From: an uncultured Dialister sp. | Lineage (GTDB): Bacteria; Bacillota; Negativicutes; Veillonellales; Dialisteraceae | DNA length: 64,000 bases | Assembly: GCA_934178345.1 (NCBI GenBank) | Contig: CAKPQG010000002.1 | Location: 93,656-157,655, forward strand | Direction: 5' to 3' | Shown: positions 41,385 to 49,560 of the stretch, one piece after another | How the letters are laid out: every line of letters begins with the position of its first letter | Position numbering within the stretch: position 1 is the stretch's first letter | Translations under genes and position numbers: made by a program | Notes under the pieces: generated by a model | Told to the model about the DNA's origin: nothing | Seen by the model: the letters and a program-made list of their open reading frames with translations, nothing else | Database searches by the model: none

Positions 41385-41837
41385 TCAGAGGTTCAAGGTT
41401 CAGGGTTAGCCCAAGGGGCTTGCCGTCCTTAGCTTACGTATGAAAGCTTTGCTTGAATGAGGAATTAGGAATGAGGAATTAGGAATGAAGGTGGCGGCTT
41501 CGCCGCGAATATATATGGGGCGATGCACGAAGGTGGTATTTAGTCACCAGTCACCAGTCACTTCTAACCCCTAATCCCTAATCCCTAATCCCTAATCCCT
41601 AGCCACTCATCCCTGCTTTCAAACTTCAGGGTTAGCCCGTGGGGCGTGCTGCCCTTTGATTTCGTTTGAAAGTCTCGTTTGCATGAGAAATTAGAAATGC
41701 GAAATGGCGGTGCGGCACATAAAGATATGGAAGCACCGCGGAGTATAAATAGGGCGATGCCCGAAGATTTCTTGATCGCAGGTTTCCCGCTTGGGGTTTC
41801 CTGACATTGACCGCCTTACCGCGAATGACAAAGATCC
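41385..41837. repeat. Repeat mosaic, part 1 of the long FAH-rpmE2 gap
   Basis: Order: GGTTCAGGGTTAGCCC, GGAATKA heptamers (41455-41490), GGTGGCGGCTTCGCCGC (41491-41507), CAGTCAC and CTAATCCC heptamers (41540-41610), the CCTGCTTTCAAAC module, GGGTTAGCCCGTGGGGCG, an inverse GTGCGGCACATAAAGATATG...GCACCGCGGAG copy (about 41708-41742), GGGCGATGCCCGAAG and an AAGATCCCTCGACTGCG segment. Confidence 0.8.
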
Positions 41838-41847
41838 CTCGACTGCG

Positions 41848-42096
41848 TAATGCTATTAAGTTAAGCGGCAGAACGTTCTTGGCTCCCCATCGGGGGAGCT
41901 GCCCGGAGGGCTGAGGGGGCAGCACTACGGTATATCCAACATTGCTCGATGGCCGCTGACATGCCCCATCTCGCTGCGCTCGAAATGGCGTCTCACTGGA
42001 TTTTAGCGTCGCTTGCACATATTGCCTTCGGCACTTCCCCCGAAGGGGGAAGCAAGACGTCACGTAGTTAACGATTTCCTTAACTTAATAGAATTA
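41848..42096. mobile_element. Inverted-repeat element, family 2, copy 2, with 10-bp flanking duplication
   Basis: 249 bp. The ends TAATGCTATTAAGTTAAG and CTTAACTTAATAGAATTA match at 17 of 18 positions as inverted repeats. The element is flanked by the direct repeat CTCGACTGCG (41838-41847 and 42097-42106), which interrupts a CTCGACTGCGCTCGGG module. Most of the interior matches copy 1 at 27771-28075, with a shorter middle. No transposase is encoded. Confidence 0.8.
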
Positions 42097-42215
42097 CTCG
42101 ACTGCGCTCGGGATGACGATACGAAAGGATGACTATCCCCACGTCTTTCAGGTATCGCCCCTTTTATACTGCGGCGAAGCCGCCACCACAACCCTGAACC
42201 CGCTCCCCATGAAAC
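42097..42215. repeat. Repeat mosaic, part 2 before rpmE2
   Basis: CTCGACTGCGCTCGGGATGACG, a TTTCAGGTATCGCCCC segment and CTGCGGCGAAGCCGCCACC (42169-42188), ending in TGAACCC units. Confidence 0.7.
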
Positions 42216-42231
42216 TTTCTCTATTTCTCCC

Positions 42232-42260
42232 TTGCATTCTGCTATCCCGTTTGTTATAAT
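42232..42260 (+). promoter_or_regulatory. Promoter of rpmE2
   Basis: TTGCAT (42232-42237) and TATAAT (42255-42260) with 17-base spacing, about 40 bases before the start codon. Confidence 0.7.
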
Positions 42261-42300
42261 AGCAAAGAATTATCTATGTAGTTGAAATGAGGTGCAACAA

Positions 42301-42552
42301 TTGAAGAAGGGACTTCATCCGGATTATCATCCAGTCGTTTTCCGCGACATCGGTGCTGACTACTCTTTCCTGACCCGTTCTACAGCAACTTCCAACCAGA
42401 CTGTAAAATGGGAAGATGGCAATGAATACCCGCTGATCAATATCGATATCAGCAGCAAATCCCATCCATTCTATACAGGACAGCAGCGTTTCGGTAAGGC
42501 TCGTGGCCGTATCGAAAAGTTCAACAAACGTTACGGCAAATCCGCAGAATAA
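42301..42552 (+). CDS. rpmE2: 50S ribosomal protein L31 type B
   Basis: An 83-residue ribosomal protein. Type B is shown by KKGLHPDYHPVVFRD at the start, by SSKSHPFYTGQQRF in the middle and by the absence of the zinc-binding Cys residues of type A. I choose the TTG at 42301: it gives the family's normal N-terminus and has GAGGTG about 6 bases before it. The alternative GTG at 42292 would lie inside that ribosome site. It has its own promoter and terminator. A TTG start on a ribosomal protein gene is uncommon. Confidence 0.93.
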   Translation: MKKGLHPDYHPVVFRDIGADYSFLTRSTATSNQTVKWEDGNEYPLINIDISSKSHPFYTGQQRFGKARGRIEKFNKRYGKSAE

Positions 42553-42554
42553 GG

Positions 42555-42578
42555 AACAGGGCGCAAGCCCTGTTTTTT
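42555..42578 (+). terminator. Terminator of rpmE2
   Basis: AACAGGGC pairs with GCCCTGTT around GCAA, then TTTT. Confidence 0.92.
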
Positions 42579-42654
42579 ATTGCCTCTTTTTGATATACTA
42601 GGAAAGATGTGTATGTGGGGGAAATGGATATTTCAAGTATCCGTTTGAAATTTT

Positions 42655-43072
42655 GGCTATGGTTCAGGGTTAGCCCCTTGGGCGGCTCCGTCCACTGATT
42701 ATGAATGAAAGCTTTGCGCGAATGAGGAATTAGGAATGAGGAATTAGGAATGGTGGTGCGGCGCATAAAAAGCAGAAGCGCCGCGGAGTATAAATAGTGG
42801 CGATGCCCGAAGGTGGTATTTAAGTCACTAGTCACTAGCTACCAGTCACTTGCGGCTCCTAATCCCTAGCCACTAATCCCTGGCTACTAATCATCCCTGC
42901 TTTCAAACTTCAGGTTGATGGGTTCAGGGCTGGGTTCCGCGTGGCGCGAGATTCTTCGACTCAGTTCCCACTGTTCTGATTACGCATGAGCAAACATACG
43001 GCATTTCACTCCGCTCAGAATGACGACGCCGCGATTTCAGTCACTAGTCACACCTAATCCCTGGGGAAACGC
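42655..43072. repeat. Repeat mosaic before prfA
   Basis: Order: GGTTCAGGGTTAGCCCCTTGGG, GGAATKA heptamers (42718-42750), inverse GTGCGGCGCATAAAAAGC...GCGCCGCGGAG (42754-42788), GGCGATGCCCGAAGG, CAGTCAC/CTAATCCC heptamers (42822-42890), the CCTGCTTTCAAAC module, a TTCTTCGACTCAGTTCCC...CGCTCAGAATGACGAC segment and CTAATCCC, into which the next inverted-repeat element is inserted. Confidence 0.75.
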
Positions 43073-43227
43073 TGATTCAATCGCAGAATCAGATTTCATA
43101 TGGATTTTTATACATAGCTTCGTCATCATCTTCCTTAAATAGCTCGCTATTCGCGTCAGATGATTCCTTGCTCTGTATAAAAATCCAAGAATGAAATCTG
43201 ACAACGATTTAATCAGTGTTTCCCTAG
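43073..43227. mobile_element. Small inverted-repeat element, family 1, copy E (full length)
   Basis: 155 bp, GGGGAAACGCTGATTCAATC...GATTTAATCAGTGTTTCCCT. It splits a CTAATCCCT|AGCCACTCATCCC heptamer module, so it inserted after that repeat had formed. Confidence 0.8.
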
Positions 43228-43285
43228 CCACTCATCCCTATGTTCAAACTACAAACGACCAAATTTATAACAGGAGTAAAGCATA

Positions 43286-44368
43286 ATGCAGATCAGCAAA
43301 TTAGACGGCATGGAAGCCAGATATATGGCACTGGAAGACCAGCTGAGCGATCCTTCGGTGATCGCTGACCAGAACCGCTGGAGAGAGCTCTCGAAGGAGC
43401 ATGCGGAGCTGGGCGAGATTGTTTTTAAATATAGAGAATATAAGGAAGCGCTCAAGGGGATCCAGGATGCATTGGAACTTTTGGACGATAAGTCGCAGGC
43501 CGATCTCCATGAGCTGGCGAAGGAAGAGCTGAAGGAAAATGAAGAGAAGCGGGATGCGCTGGATCTGGAAATCCATAAGATGCTGATCCCGAAGGATCCG
43601 AATGACGGGAAGAATGTCATCCTCGAAATCCGTGCGGGGACGGGCGGCGAGGAAGCGGCGCTCTTCGCATCGGATCTTCTCAAAATGTATCTGAAATTTG
43701 CAGAGCGCAAGGGCTGGAAGGCAGAGATCGCGGATGCGAATGAGACGGATCTGGGTGGTTTCAAGGAAGTCACTTGCACCATCGAAGGAAAGAACGCGTA
43801 CTCGATCCTGAAATTCGAGAGCGGCGTACACCGCGTGCAGCGTATCCCTGAGACAGAGAGCCAGGGGCGTGTGCATACGTCGGCGGTCACGGTGGCTGTC
43901 CTGCCGGAGGCGGAGGATGTGGATATCGAGGTGCGCCGCGAAGACCTGCGTATCGATGTATACCGTTCTTCCGGTGCGGGCGGTCAGCACATCAATAAGA
44001 CGTCTTCGGCGATCCGACTGACGCATCTTCCTTCGGGCATGGTGGTCACTTGTCAGAATGAACGAAGCCAGCGTCAGAACAAAGAGAAGGCGCTGCAGAT
44101 CCTGAAGTCCCGTCTCTATGACCAGGCGATGCGGGAGTCACAGAGCAAGGAAGCGGCGGACCGCAAGAATCAGGTCGGCAGCGGCGACCGTTCGGAACGT
44201 ATCCGGACGTACAATTTCCCGCAGGGGCGTGTGACGGATCACCGCATCAATATGAGCATTTACCAGCTCGATGATTTCATGAATGGAAACATGGACGCGA
44301 TCCTTGACCGGTTGATGGAAGAGGATCTGGCGCGCCGCATGAAAGAAGGGGAAGCGAATGGCCGCTAA
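43286..44368 (+). CDS. prfA: Peptide chain release factor 1
   Basis: A 360-residue class I release factor that reads UAA and UAG and triggers peptide release. GAGGQHINKTSSAIR has the catalytic GGQ at about residues 232-234. The codon-recognition tripeptide position reads P-E-T (RIPETESQGRVHTSAVTV) and fits the PxT rule of RF1. N-terminal helices and length are standard. CAGGAG precedes the ATG. It overlaps prmC, which methylates the GGQ glutamine, by 11 bases, so the pair is coupled. Confidence 0.97.
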   Translation: MQISKLDGMEARYMALEDQLSDPSVIADQNRWRELSKEHAELGEIVFKYREYKEALKGIQDALELLDDKSQADLHELAKEELKENEEKRDALDLEIHKMLIPKDPNDGKNVILEIRAGTGGEEAALFASDLLKMYLKFAERKGWKAEIADANETDLGGFKEVTCTIEGKNAYSILKFESGVHRVQRIPETESQGRVHTSAVTVAVLPEAEDVDIEVRREDLRIDVYRSSGAGGQHINKTSSAIRLTHLPSGMVVTCQNERSQRQNKEKALQILKSRLYDQAMRESQSKEAADRKNQVGSGDRSERIRTYNFPQGRVTDHRINMSIYQLDDFMNGNMDAILDRLMEEDLARRMKEGEANGR

Positions 44369-45236
44369 TACGCTCTGGACGATTCAGCGTCTGCTCGCAT
44401 GGACGACGCAGTATTTCCAGCATCACGAGATCGAGTCGCCGCGTCTGGATGCGGAGCTCCTGCTGGCGAAGGTTCTTCACAAGCAGCGGATCTTCCTCTA
44501 TACGGACTTCGAGGAAATCGTGAATCCGGAGGAGCTCGCACTCTTCAAGTCTTTCATCCAGAAGCGTGTGAAGGGGATTTCCACAGCGGCCATCATCGGT
44601 GAGAAAGAATTCATGGGGCTCACCTTCCATGTGAATGAGGATGTCCTGATTCCCCGTCCGGACACGGAGACGTGGCTGGAAAAGGTCATCCAGTACCATA
44701 GAAATGACGGCGCGATCGAAGTCGCGGACCTTGGGACAGGGAGCGGGGCGATCCTCCTCTCCTTCCTGTATTATTGCAAGGACGCGAAGGGGGTCGGCGT
44801 CGATATTTCTGAAAAAGCCCTCATTGTCGCCAAAGAAAACGGGGCTGCGCTTGCGATGGATGAGCGCGCGTCGTGGTTGCTCGGGGACTATATCGATGCG
44901 TTGCCGGAAGATACCCTCTATGACGGCATCCTTTCGAATCCTCCCTACATCCCGAGCGCCGACATCGCCCATCTTCAGGAGGAAGTGAAGCATGAGCCGA
45001 TGCTCGCGCTCGATGGGGGAGAGGATGGTCTCGTCTTCTACCGCCGGCTGGCGGAAAAGGCGGCGGGCCACTTGAAAGAGGGCGGTTTCCTCGCCGTCGA
45101 ATTCGGCATCCACCAGTGGGAGGACATTCTTTCGCTTTTGAAGGAAACGGGCGAGTTCGAAGATTTCGAAGTCATCAAAGACTACGGCGATATCGAGCGC
45201 GCGATCTATTGCAGAAAGAAGAAGCAGCATGACTGA
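44358..45236 (+). CDS. prmC: Release factor glutamine methyltransferase
   Basis: A 292-residue SAM-dependent methyltransferase (HemK) that modifies the Gln of the GGQ motif in release factors. The helical N-terminal domain (about 1-80) is followed by the SAM motif VADLGTGSGAILLS and the substrate Gln-binding NPPY in SNPPYIPSADI. AAGGGGAAG before the ATG is the ribosome site. It overlaps prfA upstream by 11 bases and tsaC downstream by 8, so all three are one coupled unit. Confidence 0.96.
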   Translation: MAANTLWTIQRLLAWTTQYFQHHEIESPRLDAELLLAKVLHKQRIFLYTDFEEIVNPEELALFKSFIQKRVKGISTAAIIGEKEFMGLTFHVNEDVLIPRPDTETWLEKVIQYHRNDGAIEVADLGTGSGAILLSFLYYCKDAKGVGVDISEKALIVAKENGAALAMDERASWLLGDYIDALPEDTLYDGILSNPPYIPSADIAHLQEEVKHEPMLALDGGEDGLVFYRRLAEKAAGHLKEGGFLAVEFGIHQWEDILSLLKETGEFEDFEVIKDYGDIERAIYCRKKKQHD

Positions 45237-46263
45237 AAAAGTAGAAGTCAATGAGGTATATTATAAGGATAAAGTAAAGGAGCTCGGCCGCATCATTCGT
45301 GAGGGCGGCCTTGTGGCTTTTCCGACAGAGACAGTCTATGGTCTTGGAGGAAATGCGCTCGATGCAGGCGCGGCGAAAAAGATTTACGCGGCAAAGGGCC
45401 GTCCTTCGGACAATCCGCTCATCGTCCACGTGGCAGCCCCCGCCGAAGTGGAGAAGTACGCAGCTGAGGTCAGCCCGCTCGCAAGGCGGCTGATGGATAC
45501 CTTCTGGCCGGGGCCTTTGACCATTGTTTTCCCAAAGAAGGATTGCATCCCGATGGAAACCTCCGGGGGACTCTCCACCATCGCCATCCGTTGCCCGAGG
45601 AGTGAGGCGACCCGTGCCCTCATCCGCGCCGCCGGCGTCCCCATCGCAGGTCCGAGTGCGAATATTTCCACCCGCCCGAGTCCGACGACGGCGGACGATG
45701 TGCTGCATGATATGGATGGACGCATCGCCGCCGTCATCGACGGCGGCCCCTGTCAGATCGGCCTCGAGTCCACCGTGGTGGGCATCGAAGGAAATGAGAT
45801 CGTCATCTACCGTCCCGGCGGCACGACGAAGGAAGCGCTCTCTGTCATCGCACCGACGACGGTAGACAGCGCACTTGCCAAAGACGGCGCGCATCCGAAG
45901 GCACCCGGTATGAAGTACCGCCACTACGCGCCTTCCGCGCCGCTCACCGTGTACACGGGAGAGGCGGACAAAGTGGTAGAGGAAATCCTCTCCTTTGCGG
46001 TGAAGAGTGATAAACGATATGGATTTTTCGTCAGCGAAGAAACGGCTGCTCTTCTCCCCAAGGGACTTCCTGTTTTCGTCTGGGGACTTCGGGAGGATAA
46101 AGAGAGCTTCGCGCACAACCTCTTCTCAGGCCTCCTTTATTTCAATCGCCACCCCGTCGATGCCATCATCGGCGAGGGTACGGATACCGCAGGTCTCGGT
46201 CTCGCCATCATGAACCGCCTCACCAAGGCGTCCGGGTATCATATCGTGGTGGAGAAGAGATAG
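45229..46263 (+). CDS. tsaC: L-threonylcarbamoyladenylate synthase (Sua5 type)
   Basis: A 344-residue enzyme that makes threonylcarbamoyl-AMP from Thr, bicarbonate and ATP for the t6A37 modification of ANN-decoding tRNAs. The YrdC domain covers about residues 15-205: GGLVAFPTETVYGLGGNA, AKGRPSDNPLIVH, AGPSANISTRPSPTTA. The extra C-terminal Sua5 domain (about 230-344) is present. Its start overlaps prmC by 8 bases. In related Firmicutes the cluster continues with ywlE or rpiB; here a foreign element of about 3 kb follows. Confidence 0.96.
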   Translation: MTEKVEVNEVYYKDKVKELGRIIREGGLVAFPTETVYGLGGNALDAGAAKKIYAAKGRPSDNPLIVHVAAPAEVEKYAAEVSPLARRLMDTFWPGPLTIVFPKKDCIPMETSGGLSTIAIRCPRSEATRALIRAAGVPIAGPSANISTRPSPTTADDVLHDMDGRIAAVIDGGPCQIGLESTVVGIEGNEIVIYRPGGTTKEALSVIAPTTVDSALAKDGAHPKAPGMKYRHYAPSAPLTVYTGEADKVVEEILSFAVKSDKRYGFFVSEETAALLPKGLPVFVWGLREDKESFAHNLFSGLLYFNRHPVDAIIGEGTDTAGLGLAIMNRLTKASGYHIVVEKR

Positions 46264-46481
46264 GAGCGGACGGGTTCAAAGGGGTTCTTGGCTTTGTGAA
46301 TTGACGGACTTTTTCCATCGGCATCATAGAAATCCGACGCCTCTTTTTACCTATATGTACCGCACCATATCCGTTGGGTGCATAAAATATGTTATGCGAA
46401 AGGAACAACTCGCCCATAGACAGGTGTTCGTAAAACAGGTTTAGACCAAAATTACGAAATGAGCATCTGTCAGGCAGGGTT

Positions 46482-46667
46482 GGACAACAAAAGCCGCTGT
46501 ATTCAGGTTTGGCAGAGGTGGTGGACTATCTCTCCGATGAATACGGCTGGAGCCGCAGCGTCCTCAATCTCTCCGGCAAACTCAAACGCGGTTCCCTTCG
46601 CTATGGTGAGGCGGTGGAGCTGGCGGATGCGCTGGGGTACGATATTGTGTGGCAAAAGCGGAAATAA
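46482..46667 (+). pseudogene. Remnant of a small helix-turn-helix-like protein of mobile elements
   Basis: The frame reads KPLYSGLAEVVDYLSDEYG, then SRSVLNLSGKLKRGSLR and YGEAVELADALGYDIVW before TAA. No start codon with a ribosome site is present and upstream sequence in this frame makes no sense, so it is a 3' fragment. The pattern of short helices suggests a small DNA-binding protein of conjugative elements. No function is claimed. Confidence 0.4.
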
Positions 46668-46739
46668 GACTTTTTCGCGTTGTGCCCAATATGATAAAAT
46701 CCTATAATAAATAGGAGAAAAAGACAGGAGGTTTCAGCA

Positions 46740-47435
46740 ATGCCTGTACAATACGATAAAAAAGCCGTTCTTGAAATGTGCGCAGACGCAATGAAAAATC
46801 CAGCTTTGTTCTATACGCAAAATCTGGTCAACTATCAGGGAATTTGTTCGGATGCACAGGTTCCTTATACAGAAATCATTGCTGAGTTTCTGATTGACCA
46901 TCTTCCGGAATTTACAGACGGGATCACCCAGATTCACCGCACAGCTTCCTATTGCACACCGACGCACATGGGCGAGTTTGCCCCCAGCTCCAATCGCACC
47001 GAAGAATTAACTGCGATGAAGATGTTCAATGCTTGTAAGAGTGGAGCGCAATATGCAAAAGTGGGGAAAATTCTTGATTATCAGGTGCCTCTTAAAAACA
47101 AGCGAAGTGATCAAGCGGGGAAAATTGACCTGCTTGCCTATGACGGAAATGTTTTGCGCGTACTGGAATTGAAAAAACCAGACACGCAGGAAACGATGCT
47201 TCGTTGCGTTTTGGAAGGCTATACCTATTTGCGCACGGCAGATACAAGGAAGCTGATTGCAGATTTTGATATTCCGGCAGGTACGCCCGTAAAGGCAAGT
47301 CCCTTCGTATTTGAAAACAGTCTGCCATATCAAGAATATTTTGCCGAACGCCCGAAGCTGAAACAGTTGATGGGACTGCTGGACAGTCAGCCGTTCTTCA
47401 TCCGCGAAGTTTCTGATGGCTACGAAGTATTTTGA
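46740..47435 (+). CDS. PD-(D/E)XK nuclease-like protein of a mobile element
   Basis: A 231-residue protein. A nuclease-like core is visible: Asp130 in GKIDLLAYDG and Glu143-x-Lys145 in RVLELKKPD, i.e. D-x12-E-x-K, as in restriction endonuclease folds and the HsdR N-terminal domain. The rest has no clear match. GACAGGAGG precedes the ATG well. It is intact and well formed although the element's recombinase is broken, so it may still be expressed. The role is unknown; restriction or defence is one possibility. A 28-bp palindrome covers its stop codon. Confidence 0.6.
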   Translation: MPVQYDKKAVLEMCADAMKNPALFYTQNLVNYQGICSDAQVPYTEIIAEFLIDHLPEFTDGITQIHRTASYCTPTHMGEFAPSSNRTEELTAMKMFNACKSGAQYAKVGKILDYQVPLKNKRSDQAGKIDLLAYDGNVLRVLELKKPDTQETMLRCVLEGYTYLRTADTRKLIADFDIPAGTPVKASPFVFENSLPYQEYFAERPKLKQLMGLLDSQPFFIREVSDGYEVF

Positions 47436-47454
47436 TTTCACGAAATCAAAATAC
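47427..47454. repeat. 28-bp near-perfect palindrome over the stop of the nuclease-like gene
   Basis: GTATTTTGATTTC (47427-47439) and GAAATCAAAATAC (47442-47454) are exact inverse complements with two bases between. No T tract follows, so it is not a standard terminator; a protein-binding or cruciform site is possible. Confidence 0.5.
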
Positions 47455-47510
47455 CACCCTGTTGTCGCGGCGGTTTGCTATACTCTCCTCAAAAACAGGA
47501 GGACGATTTT

Positions 47511-47699
47511 ATGGCAGAAGAAACACGACAGGAAAACGCTGTGCGCTCCGGGGCTGGAGACTGTTTCAAGGTATCTCTATCTTATACGGAGATGTGTAGG
47601 AGGATGAAGGGGAATGAAACTCTGTATTCATCGAGGCACGCACCAGATTGGCGGCATTGCTGCCGAAATCTCCACGGCAAGCACGCGCATCCTCATTGA
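47511..47699 (+). CDS. Possible small ORF between the nuclease-like and MBL genes
   Basis: A 62-codon frame with a good ribosome site (ACAGGAGG, 8 bases before the ATG), starting MAEETRQENAVRSGAGDC. Its last 28 codons overlap the MBL gene in another frame and look like chance sequence (His/Cys-rich). It may be a truncated gene or only a leader peptide. Little can be said. Confidence 0.25.
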   Translation: MAEETRQENAVRSGAGDCFKVSLSYTEMCRRMKGNETLYSSRHAPDWRHCCRNLHGKHAHPH

Positions 47700-48798
47700 T
47701 ATGGGTGACGAGCTATCTCTTGATCCAAATTTCGTCTCCGCACCGCTGAATATTCCGGGTGTGACGGATGGGAACGGACATTGCGATGCCGTACTGTTTA
47801 CCCACTATCACGGCGATCATACCGGGCAAATGCTGCGTATCCGACCGGAGATTCCCATTTATGCCGGGGCGCTGGCAAAGGATATCATGCGCCTGTCCGC
47901 AGAGCGTGGCGGGCAAAAGAATGAAGCGCTTTGCAAGCGCATTGAAACCATGCAAGCCTTTTCTCCTGGCAAGCCGCTTTTGATCGGTGATATTCAGATT
48001 ACACCGTTCTGCATTGACCATTCCGCGTGCGACAGCTATATGTTCCTGATTGAAGCGGACGGCAAGCGGCTGCTGTACACCGGCGATTTCCGGCTGCACG
48101 GCGTGCGCGGCAAAGTCATGGACAAGATTCTGGACAGACGCATTGGAAAGGTCGATGTGGTTGTCACGGAGGGAACGACGGTTTCTCGTTCTGAACATGA
48201 GGCCGTGACAGAGTGGGAGCTGCAAAAACGTGTGAAAGCGTATTTGCGGCAGTACAAGTACGTCTTTGTGCTGTGTGCAACGACGAACCTTGACCGGATT
48301 TTTGCGCTGGCGCGGGCAGTGCCGCGTGGAAAATACTGCATTTGTGATGAGTATCAAAAAACGCTGGTCAAGGTGGTTTCCGACCATTGGAGCAGTCTAT
48401 CGACATTTTATGAGATGCCAAAGCTGAATACTCCCGGTTCCTGTATTCTTCAAGGCTTTCAAGAGCGCGGCGGGTTGATGTTTGTCCGTGTCAATCGGCA
48501 GTTTGAACGCATTATCCGACAATTTGATCCGCAGCAAAGCATTCTGCTCTATTCCATGTGGGACGGCTACCGAACAAAGCCCGACAGCAATATCCCAGAG
48601 TTTCTGTCGCTGACCGGAACATGGGCAGAGCTTCACACCAGTGGTCATGCCTCGCCGGATGATCTTCGCCACGTGATTGAAAAGGCAGCCCCGGAAATTG
48701 TCATCCCCATGCACACCGACGCGCCACAGAAAATGCAGACACTCTGCCAGAATCGTAAGGTGATTCTACTGAAAGACAGGGAGGAGCTATTGCTATGA
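47614..48798 (+). CDS. MBL-fold metallohydrolase, RNase J/beta-CASP-like
   Basis: A 394-residue metallo-beta-lactamase fold protein. The zinc motif THYHGDHTGQ gives His64, His66, Asp68 and His69; further ligands are His in IDHSACDSYM and Asp in LYTGDFRLHG. Region ~165-330 looks like a beta-CASP insertion, with SGHASPDDLRHVIE and IVIPMHTD at the C-terminus, as in RNase J. So it is probably an RNA or DNA nuclease/exonuclease. AGGAGGATGAAGGGG lies before the ATG. Being next to a nuclease-like gene in a mobile element, the pair may be cargo with a shared task. Confidence 0.75.
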   Translation: MKLCIHRGTHQIGGIAAEISTASTRILIDMGDELSLDPNFVSAPLNIPGVTDGNGHCDAVLFTHYHGDHTGQMLRIRPEIPIYAGALAKDIMRLSAERGGQKNEALCKRIETMQAFSPGKPLLIGDIQITPFCIDHSACDSYMFLIEADGKRLLYTGDFRLHGVRGKVMDKILDRRIGKVDVVVTEGTTVSRSEHEAVTEWELQKRVKAYLRQYKYVFVLCATTNLDRIFALARAVPRGKYCICDEYQKTLVKVVSDHWSSLSTFYEMPKLNTPGSCILQGFQERGGLMFVRVNRQFERIIRQFDPQQSILLYSMWDGYRTKPDSNIPEFLSLTGTWAELHTSGHASPDDLRHVIEKAAPEIVIPMHTDAPQKMQTLCQNRKVILLKDREELLL

Positions 48799-48944
48799 CG
48801 AATGATATTTTTGCGTCGGCTTGACACGGACGGAACTGCAAACATTCTACCAATTACATTCCGGATCATCCCTGTTTCATTGGAAGCACTGGATCATGCT
48901 GCCGTCGTGCGTGTGATTGATCAGGCACGCTGTATCATCCTGAA

Positions 48945-49400
48945 ATGGAGGAACAGCTTCGTGTGGAAAGCTATGAGCAAATCCGCATCCGCAGAAAGCG
49001 GCTGGAAAGCAACGAACGCCGTATTGACGAGCTGAAAAGACTGTTCATCAAGATTTATGAGGACAACGCCAGCGGGCGGCTGACGGATGAACGCTATGAT
49101 ATGCTAAGCCAGACCTATGAAGCGGAGCAGAAACAGTTGGAAGTGGAAGCAATCACCTTGCAGCAGGAGATTGAAGTACAGGAACGACAGAACGAAAACA
49201 TTGAGAAGTTCATTCAGAAAGCGCACAAGTATGTGGGCATTGAGGAACTGGACGGCTATACTCTGCGGGAGCTGGTGTCCGCAATCTATGCGGACGCTCC
49301 GGACAAGTCCAGCGGCAAGCGGGTACAGCACATCCATATCAAGTACGACGGGCGGGGCTTTATCCCTCTGGATGAACTGATGAAAAAGGAAACAGCTTGA
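48945..49400 (+). pseudogene. C-terminal fragment of a large serine recombinase (Tn4451/TnpX-like)
   Basis: 151 codons of the C-terminal part of a large serine site-specific recombinase. A long coiled coil (RRKRLESNERRIDELKRLF...) is followed by the DUF4368 tail LREL, then VQHIHIKYDGRGFI and PLDELMKKE. The N-terminal catalytic Ser domain and the zinc ribbon are absent; sequence between 48800 and 48945 is not recognisable in any frame. It therefore cannot mobilise the element. It lies 57 bases before the right inverted repeat. Confidence 0.75.
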
Positions 49401-49560
49401 CCGAAGTCACGCCGTACCCCGTGAAAACACAAGGGTTTCATCATTTTTTGATTTTACTGTTTTACGACCACCCGGCAATTGCCGAGCTGTTCCTTTTTAT
49501 GTGCCGCTGTTGTATACTGAAATGGTACAGTAATCCTATTTTCCAAGGAGGGCGAAGATT

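Larger units (their letters stand above)
46424..49471. mobile_element. Foreign element of about 3.05 kb inserted in the prfA-glyA gene cluster
   Basis: Near-identical 15-bp inverted repeats, GTGTTCGTAAAACAG (46424-46438) and CTGTTTTACGACCAC (49457-49471; 14 of 15 match as reverse complement), bound a segment that lies between tsaC and rpiB. Base composition and codon use inside differ from the flanks. It carries a remnant small gene, a nuclease-like gene, an MBL-fold gene and the truncated C-terminus of a large serine recombinase like those of Tn4451-type elements. The end points are inferred from the inverted repeats and need comparison with an empty site. Confidence 0.6.

Noticed and set aside
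46459..46707. 82-codon frame starting MSICQAG at the left part of the foreign element
   Set aside because: A different frame of the same stretch gives the recognisable protein remnant ending in ALGYDIVWQKRK; the 82-codon frame has no ribosome site.
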